A stretch of 64,000 nt of DNA from Sesamum alatum (GCA_034509735.1 JACGWO010000006.1:2495001-2559000); one strand, 5' to 3'. Shown: positions 35,578-48,069, numbered from the stretch's first letter. Made by a program: numbers and translations. The notes: a model not told the origin generated them from the letters alone.

Positions 35578-36990
35578 ATGGAAGGTGGAAAGTATCATAT
35601 AATGATGTTTCCATGGCTAGCATTTGGCCATATGATACCCTTTCTTGAGTTATCAAAGAAACTAGCAGCAAAAGGTATCGTTGTTTCGTATGTTTCCACC
35701 CCAAGAAACCTGCAGAGGTTACCTCCGATACCGTCGAATTTGGAGGGCAAAATAAAGCTTCTGGAGATCCCAATGCCGCAAGTGGATGGATTACCGGAGA
35801 ATTGTGAGGCGACGATTGATCTTCAGCTAGAGCAAATACAGTACTTGAAGAAAGCATACGACAGATTGGCCGAACCATTTGAGTGTCTCCTGCAAAAGGT
35901 CAGGCCGGATTTTATACTCATCGACTTTGCTCCATATTGGATCCTGGAGATCGTTGCTAAATTCGGCATCCGCACTGCGTTTTTTAGTGTGTATACGGCT
36001 GCTACATTAGCTTACCTGGGGCCACCAGCCGAGCTCAAGTCTGGAAAACAACGTCCAACTCCAGAACACTTCACACGGCCACCGGATTGGATCCCATTTC
36101 CTTCACTTATAGCCCACAGGCCAGATTACGCACCAAGAATGATGCGTAACACACACTTTCCTGATGCATCGGGCACGTCCAGCGGCCAACGTGCCGCCAA
36201 GATCCTGGAAGAGTGCAGCTTTGTCGTTGTGAGAAGCTCTGAAGCGTTTGAGGGGGAATACATACGCCTCATTCAAGAGCTATACAAGAGGCCGGTTTTA
36301 CCAATCGGCCTGCTTGCGCCAGTATCTGAAGAGAACAAGAACAACACAGAAATTAATTCAAGCTGGTCCAATACTCGCGAATGGTTGGACGGACAAAAGC
36401 CCAAGTCAGTACTGTTTGTGGGGTTTGGGAGCGAGTACAAAATGCCCATTGAGCAAATACATGAATTGGCATATTCACTTGAGCTTTCTAGATTACCTTT
36501 TCTGTGGCTTCTAAGGAAGCCTCCAGGTGTAGATAGTTCAGACTTACTGCCTCCTGGCTTTGCCGACCGGACTCTGAGCCAGGGAGTTGTTCTTCTTGGT
36601 TGGGCACCCCAATTAGAAATTCTTGCTCACCCTGCAATAGGAGGATGTCTCTTCCACTCTGGCTGGGGTACGATTGTTGAGTCGCTTGGTTTTGGGCACC
36701 CACTAGTTCTTCTCCCAATGATAGCTGATCAAGGACTCAATGCAAAGCTATTAGTGGAAAAAGAAGTCGGCTATGAAGTTCCCAGAAACGAAGACGGTTC
36801 ATTCAGTCGGGATGTGGTTGCTGAATCCATCAGACGAGTTCTCGTAGCACCAGAAGGCAAGCAGTTGAGGCTGAAAGCTGCACAAATGAGAAGTGTTTTT
36901 GACAATCATGAGAGTCAGGACAATTACATAAACAAGTTTATCGAGCATCTGGGAAAATATGATGATTTAAAGGAGAAGAAGCAAGCATAA
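35578..36990 (+). CDS. UDP-glycosyltransferase, UGT91 type, single exon
   Basis: Family-1 glycosyltransferase, 470 aa, which transfers a sugar from a UDP-sugar to a small molecule; UGT91 and related group A enzymes often add a second sugar onto an existing glycoside. The presumed catalytic His is H18 in WLAFGHMIPF and its Asp partner is near D116 in FILIDFAPYW. The PSPG donor-binding box spans residues 342-385, from WAPQLEILAHPAIGG to ending ADQ; it has HSGWG in place of the usual HCGWN/S, as is typical for UGT91. The final Gln is that usually found in glucose users, but UGT91 members also include rhamnosyl-, glucosyl- and xylosyl-transferases, so donor and acceptor cannot be predicted. There is no signal peptide or intron. 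It stands alone, convergent with FBPase, and no biosynthetic neighbours suggest a cluster. Confidence 0.93.
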   Translation: MEGGKYHIMMFPWLAFGHMIPFLELSKKLAAKGIVVSYVSTPRNLQRLPPIPSNLEGKIKLLEIPMPQVDGLPENCEATIDLQLEQIQYLKKAYDRLAEPFECLLQKVRPDFILIDFAPYWILEIVAKFGIRTAFFSVYTAATLAYLGPPAELKSGKQRPTPEHFTRPPDWIPFPSLIAHRPDYAPRMMRNTHFPDASGTSSGQRAAKILEECSFVVVRSSEAFEGEYIRLIQELYKRPVLPIGLLAPVSEENKNNTEINSSWSNTREWLDGQKPKSVLFVGFGSEYKMPIEQIHELAYSLELSRLPFLWLLRKPPGVDSSDLLPPGFADRTLSQGVVLLGWAPQLEILAHPAIGGCLFHSGWGTIVESLGFGHPLVLLPMIADQGLNAKLLVEKEVGYEVPRNEDGSFSRDVVAESIRRVLVAPEGKQLRLKAAQMRSVFDNHESQDNYINKFIEHLGKYDDLKEKKQA

Positions 36991-37550
36991 AATCTTACAG
37001 TAAAACACAGAGAGGTTAAAGTCGCCATCAATCAGACAACACAGTCAATTCCAATGATGTAGGCAAGTTAATATTTCTGCTCTTCAAAAGTGAATGTATA
37101 ATGAGTTTCATGGCAATACCAGATAGAAACTTCTTCTCATGGTAAGCATATAACACCAAAAGAAAGCAGACGAGACCAAACATTAGCGAAGACCATAAAT
37201 GGCGGATGCATTTTTCTTTGTGCGGACATCCAGGATTCCAGCTATCATACTAGGAAACCTGCAAGAACTAACAAGTCAACTAACCAAAGTTAAGTCGCAA
37301 CCCTTTCACTACGAGAGGTTTCAGTCCATAATTTTGTCATCATTAAAAAATATCAATACATCATCAGTTGAAACAGAGACAAAACTGGATCACAATTTTT
37401 CGCATTTACACTTATATTACAATTTACGACCATACTGGGCTCCCATATCGCCACTGAGTTCAGAGCAAACTGGGTGTGAACGGCAACTACGCTAGAGATT
37501 TCAGCAACAAATCAAAGAAATTCTCAGAGGGGCAACACCTAAATGCATTT

Positions 37551-39394
37551 TTAGACATCATATCCAGGGTTTACTTTCTGCTGAACATCTCCATAACTCT
37601 CTAACTCTTCTATATCATCTGGACTTCCCAAAAACAGCGGAAGTCTTTGGTGCAGCTTGACAGGCTGGAGGGACAGTATTCTAGCTTTACCGTCAGAACC
37701 TTTGCCTCCCGCTTGCTCTGCTAGGAAACTGAGTGGATTAGCTTCATATACAAGACGAAGATGATCCCTTGGATTCATTGCTATGCCACCGTACAAGAGG
37801 GTCCGATGGAAATCAGCAACAAGAGAACATATATATCTGGCTGAATACTTTTTAGGGTGTTTGCCCTTGCCTTGTCTAATAGTATCGATGTATTTCCTTA
37901 AGCCTTCAGGCCAGTCAAAGTACCGAGCATCATTGACAGAATATATTTGCCCTGACATAACAAAGAAACACTATAGCTATCAGCTGAAAAATTAAATGAG
38001 GAAATCCCGCAATTGTTCTGGAATGAGAAGTTCAATTCAAATTATATTACCTCGAGGAGGAATTTTAATGTTTGGATGTGTTAGAATGAAGTCTCCAGTG
38101 GAGTGATCCAGAGTGAATGCATGTGTTCCCGACCCAAAGCTGGTACACAAGATTGTAGCCGATGAATAAAGAACATAGCCAGAAGCAATAAGCTTAGTTC
38201 CACTCTGGAGAGAATTAAGCATTGCCTTCTCCTCTGTCGGCAGATGATCCAGTTCCATAAGGCGTCTATAGACCCCAAATATTGTTCCAGTAGGAATCGA
38301 GGCATCAATATTCCGGGAACCATCCAAAGGATCTAAAACAACCACAAAAGGGCCATCATCAGCAAGCCAAACTGGAGCATCGTCTTCTTCCGAAGCCATC
38401 ACTGCAACTTTCCCAGAATTCTTCAAAGAAGACAATATAATCTCATTCTGCAACACAAATTATATACTTTAATGAAAAAATCTTCGCAATTGCATGGCAA
38501 AACTAACATAAAAGATGATTATGAACAAGAAACTAATCAGAGAGAGCACTAGCCATTCACCAACGTGGTGGTCGAACATGAAACTAGCAACCTCCAAATA
38601 GAACTTAACATATTCCGGGCATCGCAATTACTCGAAATCTTATCAGAATCAGAATATCCACTCACGTTTCATCTAGACAACTATGAAACACAGCTCACTC
38701 CCAATCAGCAAGTCACTAACACATGAATCCCATAAACATTCTATAATCAACTTGAACAAAGAACTCTAATTCGGATTCATATCTCCAAACAAAAACCAAT
38801 TGCTATCTAATTCAAACAATCAAAAAGTCAAGCTTAGAAACTCACTGCGACAATATCAAGTGGCTTAGGCTTATCCCTCTCAGCACTGCCAGCAGCAGCA
38901 GCAGCACTGAAATCTTTACCAAGACTGGAGTTGAAAGGTGAAGCCACAAGAGCAGCAACCCTTTTGCAAGCATACTCCAAGTGACTGAACAGCACCACCA
39001 ATTCATCGCCAACGTTTTCTCCCCCTCTTCCCATATACTCCCTCAGTGTCTGAAACCCACTACCACCATCATCGCCAGAAGCAACGGCGGTCCGGCCAGC
39101 ACTGATTTTGAAGCCTAGCCCACCTGGAAAAGCCATTCTTTTGATGGGCTGAGGGTAAAGACTAAGTCTTGGGTGGAAATTCTGAAGCTTTGGATGGAAA
39201 AGGTGGATTCTTGGAGGGTAATTGGAGATGGGACTCAAGATTTTGGTGGCTGAATGCATCTCTGGCTGGTAGGAATGAAGAGGGTGAGCGTGAAGGTGGT
39301 CATTTGAGATTGAGATGGGTGTAGGAGTTTTTCTTGATTGGAAATTTCTATCCAGGAATTTTTTTATTTTGGGATGTTCTATCCAGGAATTCAT
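37551..39394 (-). CDS. Chloroplast fructose-1,6-bisphosphatase II (redox-insensitive type), 3 exons
   Basis: Hydrolyses fructose-1,6-bisphosphate to fructose-6-phosphate in the plastid. Exons (minus): 39394-38846, 38447-38051, 37951-37551; 1347 bases, 448 aa from the first ATG. The active-site signature DPLDGSRNIDASIPTGTIFG is in exon 2, and the substrate-side motif YGGIAMNP in exon 3. The first 60-80 residues are rich in His, Ser, Pro and Arg, consistent with a transit peptide. A second in-frame ATG at 39259 (MHSATKILSPISNY) gives 403 aa and is an equally reasonable start. Between FGVY and GYVLYSS there is no cysteine, so the disulfide loop that lets thioredoxin control the classical isoform is missing. 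DGSR replaces the usual DGSS. Together these fit the cpFBPase II (At5g64380-like) branch. The gene is convergent with the UGT. Confidence 0.93.
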
Positions 39395-40287
39395 ATTGGG
39401 GAATCGGATTCGGGCGTAGTGAAGATTTTAGGCGGTCATTTTTTTTTTAATTTCACCCTGTAATGAAGTCAATATCAATTAATTAATAAAAATAGTCAAT
39501 ATGACTGTGACGGAATATAAAATATGTTGGATAACTCAGTGGAGTGGATGGTAAGGACATCATCTTTATTTTTATATTTATTTTACCGTTGTGTGAAATT
39601 GACCGTTTACTAAGAAGGTTAATAAAATTTTTATTTTGTTTTAATTTATTTTTGATGAAAAGTCAATATCAATTAATGGCGGCAAGAACCGGATACTAGT
39701 ACAAGTTGGAAAAGAAACCAAATTACAGTCCATTTGTTGTGAACGTAATTATGAAATTAGTTTTCAAATTCTGTAATAGTATATAATTATTTGTTTATTT
39801 TAATGATCTTATTATTGACTTATTTTTTTGAGAAAACATAAAAAATTGATCCTAAAACTCCTTGCATTGGTTTTTTTTTTTTTTTCCAATGGTCATTTTT
39901 TTTTTAACATTAAGATATTTGAATAGTTTCGACTTCAATTACTACCATGGTTATTTTTTTTAATATTAAGATATTTGAATAATTTCGACTCCAATCACTA
40001 CCAAGAACTAAAATAAGCCGTTAAAACAATATAATACTTTAAGAGTACTTACAAATTATTTGCCAAAACAACCTACACATCGGAAATGAATCGAACACAC
40101 AATTGTTTGACTGAAAATGATTCGTCATTACCAATTAAACCTAAAAAAGCGTTAAATAAGAACAAACAATTATGAACCAAGAGCAGTATCCCTTAAGGTC
40201 TGCAAACCGGGTTGCATGCATTTCTACATTCATAACAGTAACAAATTCAAAACCTGGTCATAGTTTTGAAAGTTTGGGTTAGAGAAA

Positions 40288-42541
40288 TCATAGCTCCTGG
40301 GACGAGCTTGATTTTTGAGAAAAATTACGCCATCTTTGCTTGTTCCTTTCCAACGAGGACCGGTTTTGAGAGAACTTGGAGAGCCCCTGTCTAAAAGCTT
40401 CTAGATTGACACCATCGTCCACCAAGATGCTCGTAACGCCCATTTTAGAAACCTGCAGACGACAGAATTAGAGAGAAAATAATGGTCTTAACAGTGGACA
40501 AGAACGTTAAATCATTTACTCTATAGCAGAACATGCTTCAAAATTGCATGGACAACTCTCCAGTGACTGATATTGTATATATTGTTATATAGTATACAAG
40601 AGTGTATGTAAGAGCAGATCCAAGAAGAAACAAGAAAGGAAATCTTACTGCATTTATGTTGCGATCCTCATCATCGAAAAAGAGCATTTCAGTGTATGGA
40701 ACACCAGTCCTCTGTTTAATTTTCTGAAAATGATCCGTCTTGTGGGTCCAACTTGAAAATATTTCCTGCAACGTTAGAAATATTCAGCATGGTGTTAAGA
40801 AGATTAGATTCTTTCTTTCGACACGAACTCAACTCGCTTAATAAAGTCTCCGACCGCCGTTCAAACAAATAACTTACTTTTCAATGTAAAACTCAAAATA
40901 TCAGATTTAGCTCACCTGAGCAACAAATAATGATTTTAACCCCAATTTCTCAAGAAAAGTGTTGGCTATATCAGAAGTTGGTGATCTAGAGGCAATCGCA
41001 ATATCAATGCCTTTATCCTTGAGAGCATACAGTATGCCTTTGGCATGAGGATATAATGACGGCATGTCACGCTTGGAGAGACATTCACTGGTACACAAGT
41101 TCACAGAAATTCAGCACCATATAATTTCTAGAAACCAAAAAAGCAATATATACTTTAGAATAAGAAAAGCCCAACAAATACACTAAAACCATAACTCCTG
41201 CAAAACCTTTACTGGTGGCGCGCAGGGCAATACACACAACAACTAATTGTTTGAATTGTCTGGTGTATGTCCTGTTTCTTACCAGCAATACGGAATTAAT
41301 CATCATGAAGATGCCAGTAAAAATTGGCCATCAAGCAAACAAGAAATCACGAGATCAAGTTTGTTCTACCATGTGTTGATGAGTATAAGAAAACGTTAAA
41401 CCGTTTCACCATTTCCTTTTGCTTCAGCTAGGATCCAGCAAGACGAGTATAGAGCAACATTTCACTGCCCTATTTACCGACCAAAACTTCAATCTTCCAC
41501 ATGAAAGTATCACCAGACCAATTCATCCCTCATAGTAACTTTGAATACCAAAAAAAGCATGAAGATTTAGACTTTCATCAACACGTTCTATTGCTATATA
41601 AGGAAACAACTCATCAAGTTCTTTAAGCCAATTGACTTGCACATGCATGATGTACACTTTCTTGCAGTAACATGGCTTCCACATTGAAATCCAAGTTACA
41701 TTCACTTTATGCATCAAAGCAGTATTCTCGTTTTTTGAACAAAAACTCAAATACAAGATTGAAAATTCATTTGGAAACACTGAAAATGAAAACACAACCA
41801 AAATCAACTTAGATTCTCCTCTTGCCAAGTAACGGGACCTAAGACAAACCAGAAACACGTAAAACTGTAAAATAGCTTCCACATCGCACACTCTACTGCA
41901 TCTCATCTTCGCAAGCTCATTCTTTTAGGTCCTTAAACTGAATTTGAAATTCTGTATTCCATTTCGGGTGACAAACTAACACAAACCGGTTAGGAGCAGA
42001 GACAGAGGGCCGCCAAAACGAAACTGAAAACTGCTTAACATCGAACTCCAAGACCAATATTAGGAGAAAATGAAAGAATTTGAAAGGAAGAAAAGTAGGC
42101 CACAACCATGTTTTATTGCAGACAGAAACAGAAATCCGCATCATCCCATACCACATTTACACCAAAATTTCAGCCTAATTTCACCTTCTCCTGATAAATA
42201 AATTTAATCATAACGCCTTCAATCATCTAATGAACAGCAAATTCAAATTCTGTTGGTTCACGTCAAAATTTTGAACAAACATCAAAATAATCAAACAAAC
42301 AAGAAGTCTACACTAAGAAGTAATGATGAATACTCATCCAAGGTCATGAAACTCGTAGACGCAACAAGAATCTTGAATTCCGGGAAGCGTGACAGGAAAA
42401 AAGGGAATACAAGGAAAAGAGAAAGAATTACCAGTAGAAAGGCCAGAGAGTGTAGTCGAGATCGAAGACAACGAGCCGAGGTAACACTTGAAACATACCC
42501 ATTATCTCCATCGCCTCATTCTTCACCCGATCGTCCCCCAT
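40288..42541 (-). CDS. MDP-1-like HAD phosphatase (magnesium-dependent phosphatase 1 family), 4 exons
   Basis: Small soluble HAD-superfamily phosphatase. Exons (minus): 42541-42432, 41087-40916, 40765-40649, 40452-40288, all with standard splice sites; 564 bases, 187 aa. Motif I is VVFDLDYTLWP (exon 1: nucleophile Asp, general acid Asp two residues on). Motif II lies in IDIAIASRSPTSD (exon 2). The motif III Lys region is in KTDHFQKIKQ, and the acidic motif IV is MLFFDDEDRNI (exon 3). The FDLDYTLWPFYC start and the CECLSKRDMPSLYPHAKG stretch are typical of MDP-1. The family removes phosphate from protein tyrosine or sugar substrates in vitro; the natural plant substrate is not established. A (GA)n tract ends right at the start codon. 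The start was chosen as the first ATG after that tract; a second in-frame ATG lies 10-15 residues later. Confidence 0.92.
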
Positions 42542-42562
42542 CTCTCTCTCTCTCTCTCTCTC
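42541..42562. repeat. (GA)n microsatellite abutting the MDP-1 start codon
   Basis: On the minus strand an uninterrupted GA run of about ten units runs straight into ATGGGGGAC. The repeat therefore forms the last part of the 5' leader of the phosphatase mRNA. Confidence 0.85.
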
Positions 42563-42782
42563 CCTGTCGCTCGCTCTTGATTTTTAAGATTAATTATCCT
42601 TGTTATACAACTGTTGATGCGGAAGCTGCTAGAATAATCACCTGCATTTGGAATTGCAAAAAAAAAAAAAACGGGAATTAGGAGCTGCGTAGCAAAATTG
42701 ACTGTGATGAAAGTTTGATTCGGGTTAGGTTGGGGAAAGATATTCAAATCAGAAAAGCAAGAAAGTAAAAAAGCGTGGGGGT

Positions 42783-42854
42783 GGGGCATTCCGAGAATCG
42801 AACTCGGGACCTCTCGCACCCAAAGCGAGAATCATACCACTAGACCAAATGCCC
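42783..42854 (-). tRNA. tRNA-Pro (anticodon UGG)
   Basis: The minus strand starts GGGCATTTGGTCTAGTGGTA and ends GAATGCCC plus a discriminator C. The acceptor arm pairs GGGCATT with AATGCCC. The D arm contains the A box TGGTCTAGTGG. The anticodon arm TCTCGC-loop-GCGAGA holds the seven-base loop TTTGGGT with anticodon TGG. The T arm CCGAG-TTCGATT-CTCGG contains the B box. It is 72 bases, without an intron, just upstream of the MDP-1-like gene on the same strand. Confidence 0.95.
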
Positions 42855-42970
42855 ACCTGTGTGCTTCTCACTTTCATACATAGTTCTTAAACATCTAGAT
42901 TTAATTTTGCAGAAACAATATTCACAACTGATCTACATTCTCAATTTGCAGGATAGCCTGCGTATTCTAA

Positions 42971-43454
42971 AGGTTGTGTTTACCGCTTCCTATTAGTCTC
43001 TATATCCAAATTAATAGGGATTGTACAGTTGTTTACTTGTAAACTACAAAGCCCGCTATTAATTACCAAGATCCTGTATTCGGCCATATTGCGTGCGCTA
43101 CAAGAATCCAGTTCAGACGTCCCATATTGTTATTCAGTGGGGCCCACAAAAATTCTCACTAACTTTCGCAATCGAGTTTGCCCCCATATGTAGCGTGTAT
43201 GAAGCCTAGTTTGCTCCTCAATTTGAAATGCAGGATAAATGTTCATCACATTACACAGATAACTTGTTTAGAAAGGTGGTTTTAACATTTAATGTTCCTT
43301 TATTACACAACATAATTGATTTGACGGTATTTATATTGCATGGGCACAAATGTAATTGTAGGCACATTCCGAATTGAAATGGGTGATAGTAAATGACAGT
43401 TTATTTTTATATCCAGATTATTGCCCGTATAACTACTGCAAAGTAAACATACTA
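42971..43454. mobile_element. Short Harbinger-like MITE
   Basis: Related to the larger element at 33315: both begin with a TGTTTAC word and continue with TTGTTTACT and AAGCCCGCTA(C/T)TAATT in the same order. The right end reversed reads TAGTATGTTTACTTTG. TAA flanks both sides (42968-42970 and 43455-43457), as for Harbinger targets. A further left-end-like fragment (CCATTTACTTGG, AATAGGGCCTAATAGTAAA) follows at about 43590-43700. Confidence 0.55.
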
Positions 43455-44062
43455 TAAAAAAATATTGTATAAACTAATATAACAGATAATATAAATCTAC
43501 TATAATATGGGCTAATACAATATAGTACTGTAGACATAGCCTCATTGTACAAAGTGATAGTTTAGTTCCAACCATTAGAAACCATTAGACCCCATTTACT
43601 TGGTGTGATGTGATTTATATGATACAAATAATTTTGGGATGTTCGGACCACTCTGCCCAAATAAATAGGGCCTAATAGTAAATTGCAATTGTTCAACAAC
43701 ATTAGTTGTCCATTTCGGACGCCGTTGCTTATGTATTCTATAGAATCTGCAGGCAACAAATCCAGACAATAAGGTTTATAGCAGAAAACTTTTGAGTAGA
43801 AACTGTCAAGAAACTATGTTCTTATAGCAGACACAACACAAGGCAAAAGGAAAAACAACTTCAAGAAACTTGGCAATGAATTTTTATGTAGCTCAACAGA
43901 AGCATGTACTAGTAGTTTTCTCCGGTGCTAGGAGCTGAAGGCCGGGACGCGATCTTCTACTGGGAATTAGCATCAGAACCATTAGCAGAAGTTGGATAGC
44001 CGATTATGTAATGAGGAAGAGAATACATCAAAAGCTTGGAAATCGAGGGCGTGTATACGAGC

Positions 44063-47000
44063 TTATTGTTCACCACCGGCACTTGCTGCACTCAGGTCCA
44101 CCGACAAGTCGAGAACCTAAACCATATAACATGAGAAAATTATCATGCATCCTTCTCTATGTTAGCGTATGCTGATTATCTCCAGTTTCCAATGCTGAAA
44201 TCGTACTAATAAGCCTGAATCAGTCGTTTACCTTTCCAGTTATATTGGTGTACATGGTCAACACATCCATAACTGTGGACTCAAAGTGTGTTGTTGCATC
44301 ATAACTCTGCAATACGATCAAGTGACGTAACGGTTAGATGGAAGATAATGCTGAAGTGGGCAAAAGTCTGCAGTTTTATGAGGTCTGTATGTCTAAACAC
44401 ATAAGTAAAGAACGGTAGAAAGTTCGAAAAAATCACTCTTTAAAGCCCAAGACTAAGTTTTGGTGATTGGTAATCAACCAGTTTATAGTATGGAGCTGTT
44501 ACGTTTGGCGAAATGTGTTATGATTAAAAGAGAATGAATGGTGGACAGAAGCATGTAAATGTACCGTAGATATAAAACAATTGTCAGCAGAACCGTCGCT
44601 CGTGGGTACAAATCTGTGGTAAGTCTCATAAAAGATCTCGTCAACCTTTCCAAGAAGGTCTACCCCAGGCTTCAGTTCAGCCTCTGGGTTGTCGGTCTCA
44701 GCTTCTGTCAAAACAAATGCTATGTATTTTCCTTTTGGTGCCACGTTGTGAGCATACGAGCAGCAGAACAGATACCTGTAGCATCAGAGAGTAATAAAAG
44801 GTCTAAACTGTAAACAGCGCCACAAGGCTTGTGAACGGTCCTTAGGAGTCGAATGTGTAGCTTCAAAGTGAACATACATGTCTGATTTACGACCAAGTTG
44901 CTTCTGTGGGAGAATAACTTGGGCCGAGTGAGATTCGTTCGTGTCTGGGATCGGGTGGCTCATTATGCATATGGCACGAGCAACCTTCCCGATTGGCTGG
45001 ACCTGCAATACGAATACACGTTGAAGCTATTTTTCCAAGAAAACGGAAAACTGCAACAGGGCATGATGTTGATTATTTTTATTTTGGTTCATCAATCAGT
45101 TGATGGCTGTGTGGATGTGAATGTATTAAACTTGCTGAAAGTTACCTTATCAGGTAAGTATGAAGGATCACAGACAACTTTCTTGCATTTAGCAGTTTCT
45201 CCTTCAGATGTCACTCCAATTGCTTTTCCACTTTCATCAAACTCGACCTGTAGATCGCAAATTTAGAACTTTTGTACAGATTCAAAAACATAAGGAACAT
45301 CCCTCCCATGGTGAACTCCATTTACGGTCAATACTCAACAATATTCAGAGATCCAGACATCAAAGACATCAAAAGGGGCGGTGACTATTGACAACTGAAG
45401 TGGAAAACGTAAAATCTCAGAGTGTTTTGCCCTTGCAACTGCTGTACTGTTGTTCTTGGCCGGGAAGTGCACTGAAAATTGAAGGCACTCAGAACGAAAA
45501 TAACCGAAAGATTACCTTACATTGTGGCTTGTTTAGCATGTAAGTCCCACCATACACTGCACTCAGACGTGCAAATGCCTGTTGATTATGACACAGAGTA
45601 AATCACGTCGAAATACCAGGATAGTTCTCAAATAATATACAGACAGAAACAAACCTGAGGCAATTCTCCGAGTCCATACATTGGATAGATGTAAGGAGAT
45701 CCGGATTGAAAGCGTGCCAACGATTCTGCATACAGCTGTTTGAAAGACGATAGTAGATACCAATATTAATGTTTCTAAACAAACGGATTTTCCTAGAAAG
45801 ATTACCATGAGGTACGGAGTTTACTGTTAAAGCCCTGACAGAACTGAAACTAAGGACTATGATGCTCGTTTATTTCCAGATTGAGGAACAACAAAATATG
45901 GAAGATCACTTGAGAGAATTTTTAGACAGTCGTTAAATGACATAGACTAAAGATGTAACATAAAATCTCCACCTTCACTCTCTTCACGAAATCTAAAGCT
46001 GGCTGGTCTAAGTAACCATCATTAGTATGCAGCGCCAAAGCATGGCCGATGAAATCAATGGTGTCGTCTTCCAGTTCATATTTTCTGCATGGAATAGCAA
46101 ACAAAGTTTATGATTGGATATTCAAACCAAAGGCCAATCATGCACAAATTTTATGAATTCCCTTCTCCATTTTCTTTACCTACATAACCAAATTTAGCAA
46201 ACTAGTGCAGATAATGAAAAAATTAGAGCAGTTTATTGATTCTGATCAGCTTCCAATGTCAGTTAATTAATCCCTTTCTCAACCAGATTACGACAATTAT
46301 TCTTGTACTAAGTTAAACTTTCAATTAGAGTAATATGTCTAAGTATGGAAACTAACGCAATAAGTTCTCGTGCAGTGTTTGTGTCCATATTCATCCCGGC
46401 ATGAGTCTTGGGATCACTCTCGTTAAAGTCTTGAACAAAAAGAAAGAACTTTCGAGCACGACGCTTTTCAAGTAGCCCCATTAACGGGGATTTCAAGGCT
46501 TCAACATCAGTTGCTGGAACCTTGTATATCTGTAGAATAAGTTCCGAAACAAGAGAGATAAAAAGGTTAGAAGCAAATAAAAGCGACATCGTTCATCAGG
46601 CAAGTCAGGGTGCAAGCAGCAAACCTTCTTTTTATTGTAGACGAAACTACCGTCTACTGCCTTGAAGTTCAGGTACTTGGTGACATTTGCATGAATGAGC
46701 ACTCGTACCAAAGTTCCATTTGCCATCATGAACTGAAGAATCAAAGTTGAAAAGTTTTCACAATCACCAAAATTTGACAACATAAATTATATAATCAACA
46801 TGAAAGACGCTCGACATTTCTAGCAGAGCCCATTTCCAATCAAGACTCAAAATGACACCCCATCTGGAAATTCCACACATGAGATGGTGCATTTCATTTA
46901 ATTTGGAAGATATCGCGAACTATCATATACCTTTGGAATCATATCAACATTGTAATCTCTGCTTGCACCTAATTGCTCGGGGGGCTGTTCGTCTCCTCTA

Positions 47001-47918
47001 AGGCGCTTCCAGAGCTAAAGAAAGGAAGATGAAGTTGTTATACAACCAGGGACGAACGAAAAGAACGAATCCAAGAACTCTCTTGCCATGCACTCAAATC
47101 AGTTACTTATAACTTGATTAATACATAATTTGTTACATAAAATCAAGAAATTCTAAACATTACCTGATTCAAATTGAGAGAGGTGGACTCTCCTCCATAA
47201 TAGTCATTTTTGTCCATGTGTAGAACCTGTTCAGAAAACCCACAAGATTGAAACTCTGGAGCTCCACTCTCAACAATTTCTGATGCAACAAATAGTCTAG
47301 CAAAACATGGTTCATCAAACAACAGCACTTTTTCCATTAAAAGAGGTCACAATCTCTTACTAAGACAATCAAGAAGTGAATCCCAAATCCTTAAAAAACA
47401 CATGCAAAATTATATCGACTCATTGTACAAAACAAAAATCTCTCTGTTTGGCATCAATTTCCCCTCCATCAAAACCATAAATCAAGAAATGATCATCAGA
47501 TCCTGATGTTTCCCACCAAGAATCAACCAAACACACAAAACCCATTTGAATAAAGATGATCAGTGAACAAAACACAGCACACAGAACGAAATAAATACTG
47601 GGATCAATCTGAAGAATGAACATGAAACCCACATGAAGAAAGAGATTTACGTAGTCCCAATACAAAAAAAAAAAAAACCCATGACAAACTCAGTGATGGG
47701 GGCACTAATTAATCCAAATGGGCACGATTCAGACCAACATCCCGAACAAAACACAATTACAGTACATACAAATAACACAAGTACAGAAGCATAGAGATAA
47801 ACAAGTATCTGAATACAAGTTTTGCACTTACTTTGAGGCCATCGACAGAGAGGAGGCCACTGAGAATGCATTCTTTGAGGCCAGTGCCCAGAACAATAAC
47901 ATCGTACTCTTCATCCAT
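44063..47918 (-). CDS. GDI: Rab GDP dissociation inhibitor, complete, 13 exons
   Basis: Extracts prenylated GDP-bound Rab GTPases from membranes and recycles them through the cytosol. Exons (minus): 47918-47832, 47226-47164, 47014-46931, 46732-46625, 46529-46357, 46084-45973, 45735-45655, 45578-45516, 45247-45146, 45002-44878, 44775-44565, 44306-44232, 44116-44063. They sum to 1338 bases, 445 aa, the family's normal length. [20 protein letters not shown] is the FAD-like nucleotide-fold start (GxGxxG replaced by GTGLKE, as in all GDI/REP). The SCR1 Rab-binding segment includes [11 protein letters not shown] and [20 protein letters not shown]; the second conserved block is [20 protein letters not shown]. 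The mobile effector loop lies around [12 protein letters not shown]. Intron 1 is 605 bases. There is no membrane segment or signal peptide, consistent with a cytosolic protein. It differs from REP/CHM by its short length and lack of insertions. Confidence 0.97.
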
Positions 47919-48069
47919 GGCGGCGGGTTTATATTCGTTTTTTCTTGTTTTTCAGATTAAATAAGAAAGCGAAAGAAAACTGTACGTAGTGAGAGAGATG
48001 GAAAGATCTGAAAAGGGAAGAACGTAAGGAAAGAGAGTGAGGGAGTAGTAGTATTATCATTATCAAAGG

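Noticed and set aside
42253..42681. 142-codon plus-strand open frame
   Set aside because: It is antisense to exon 1 and the GA leader of the MDP-1-like gene and has no recognisable domain.
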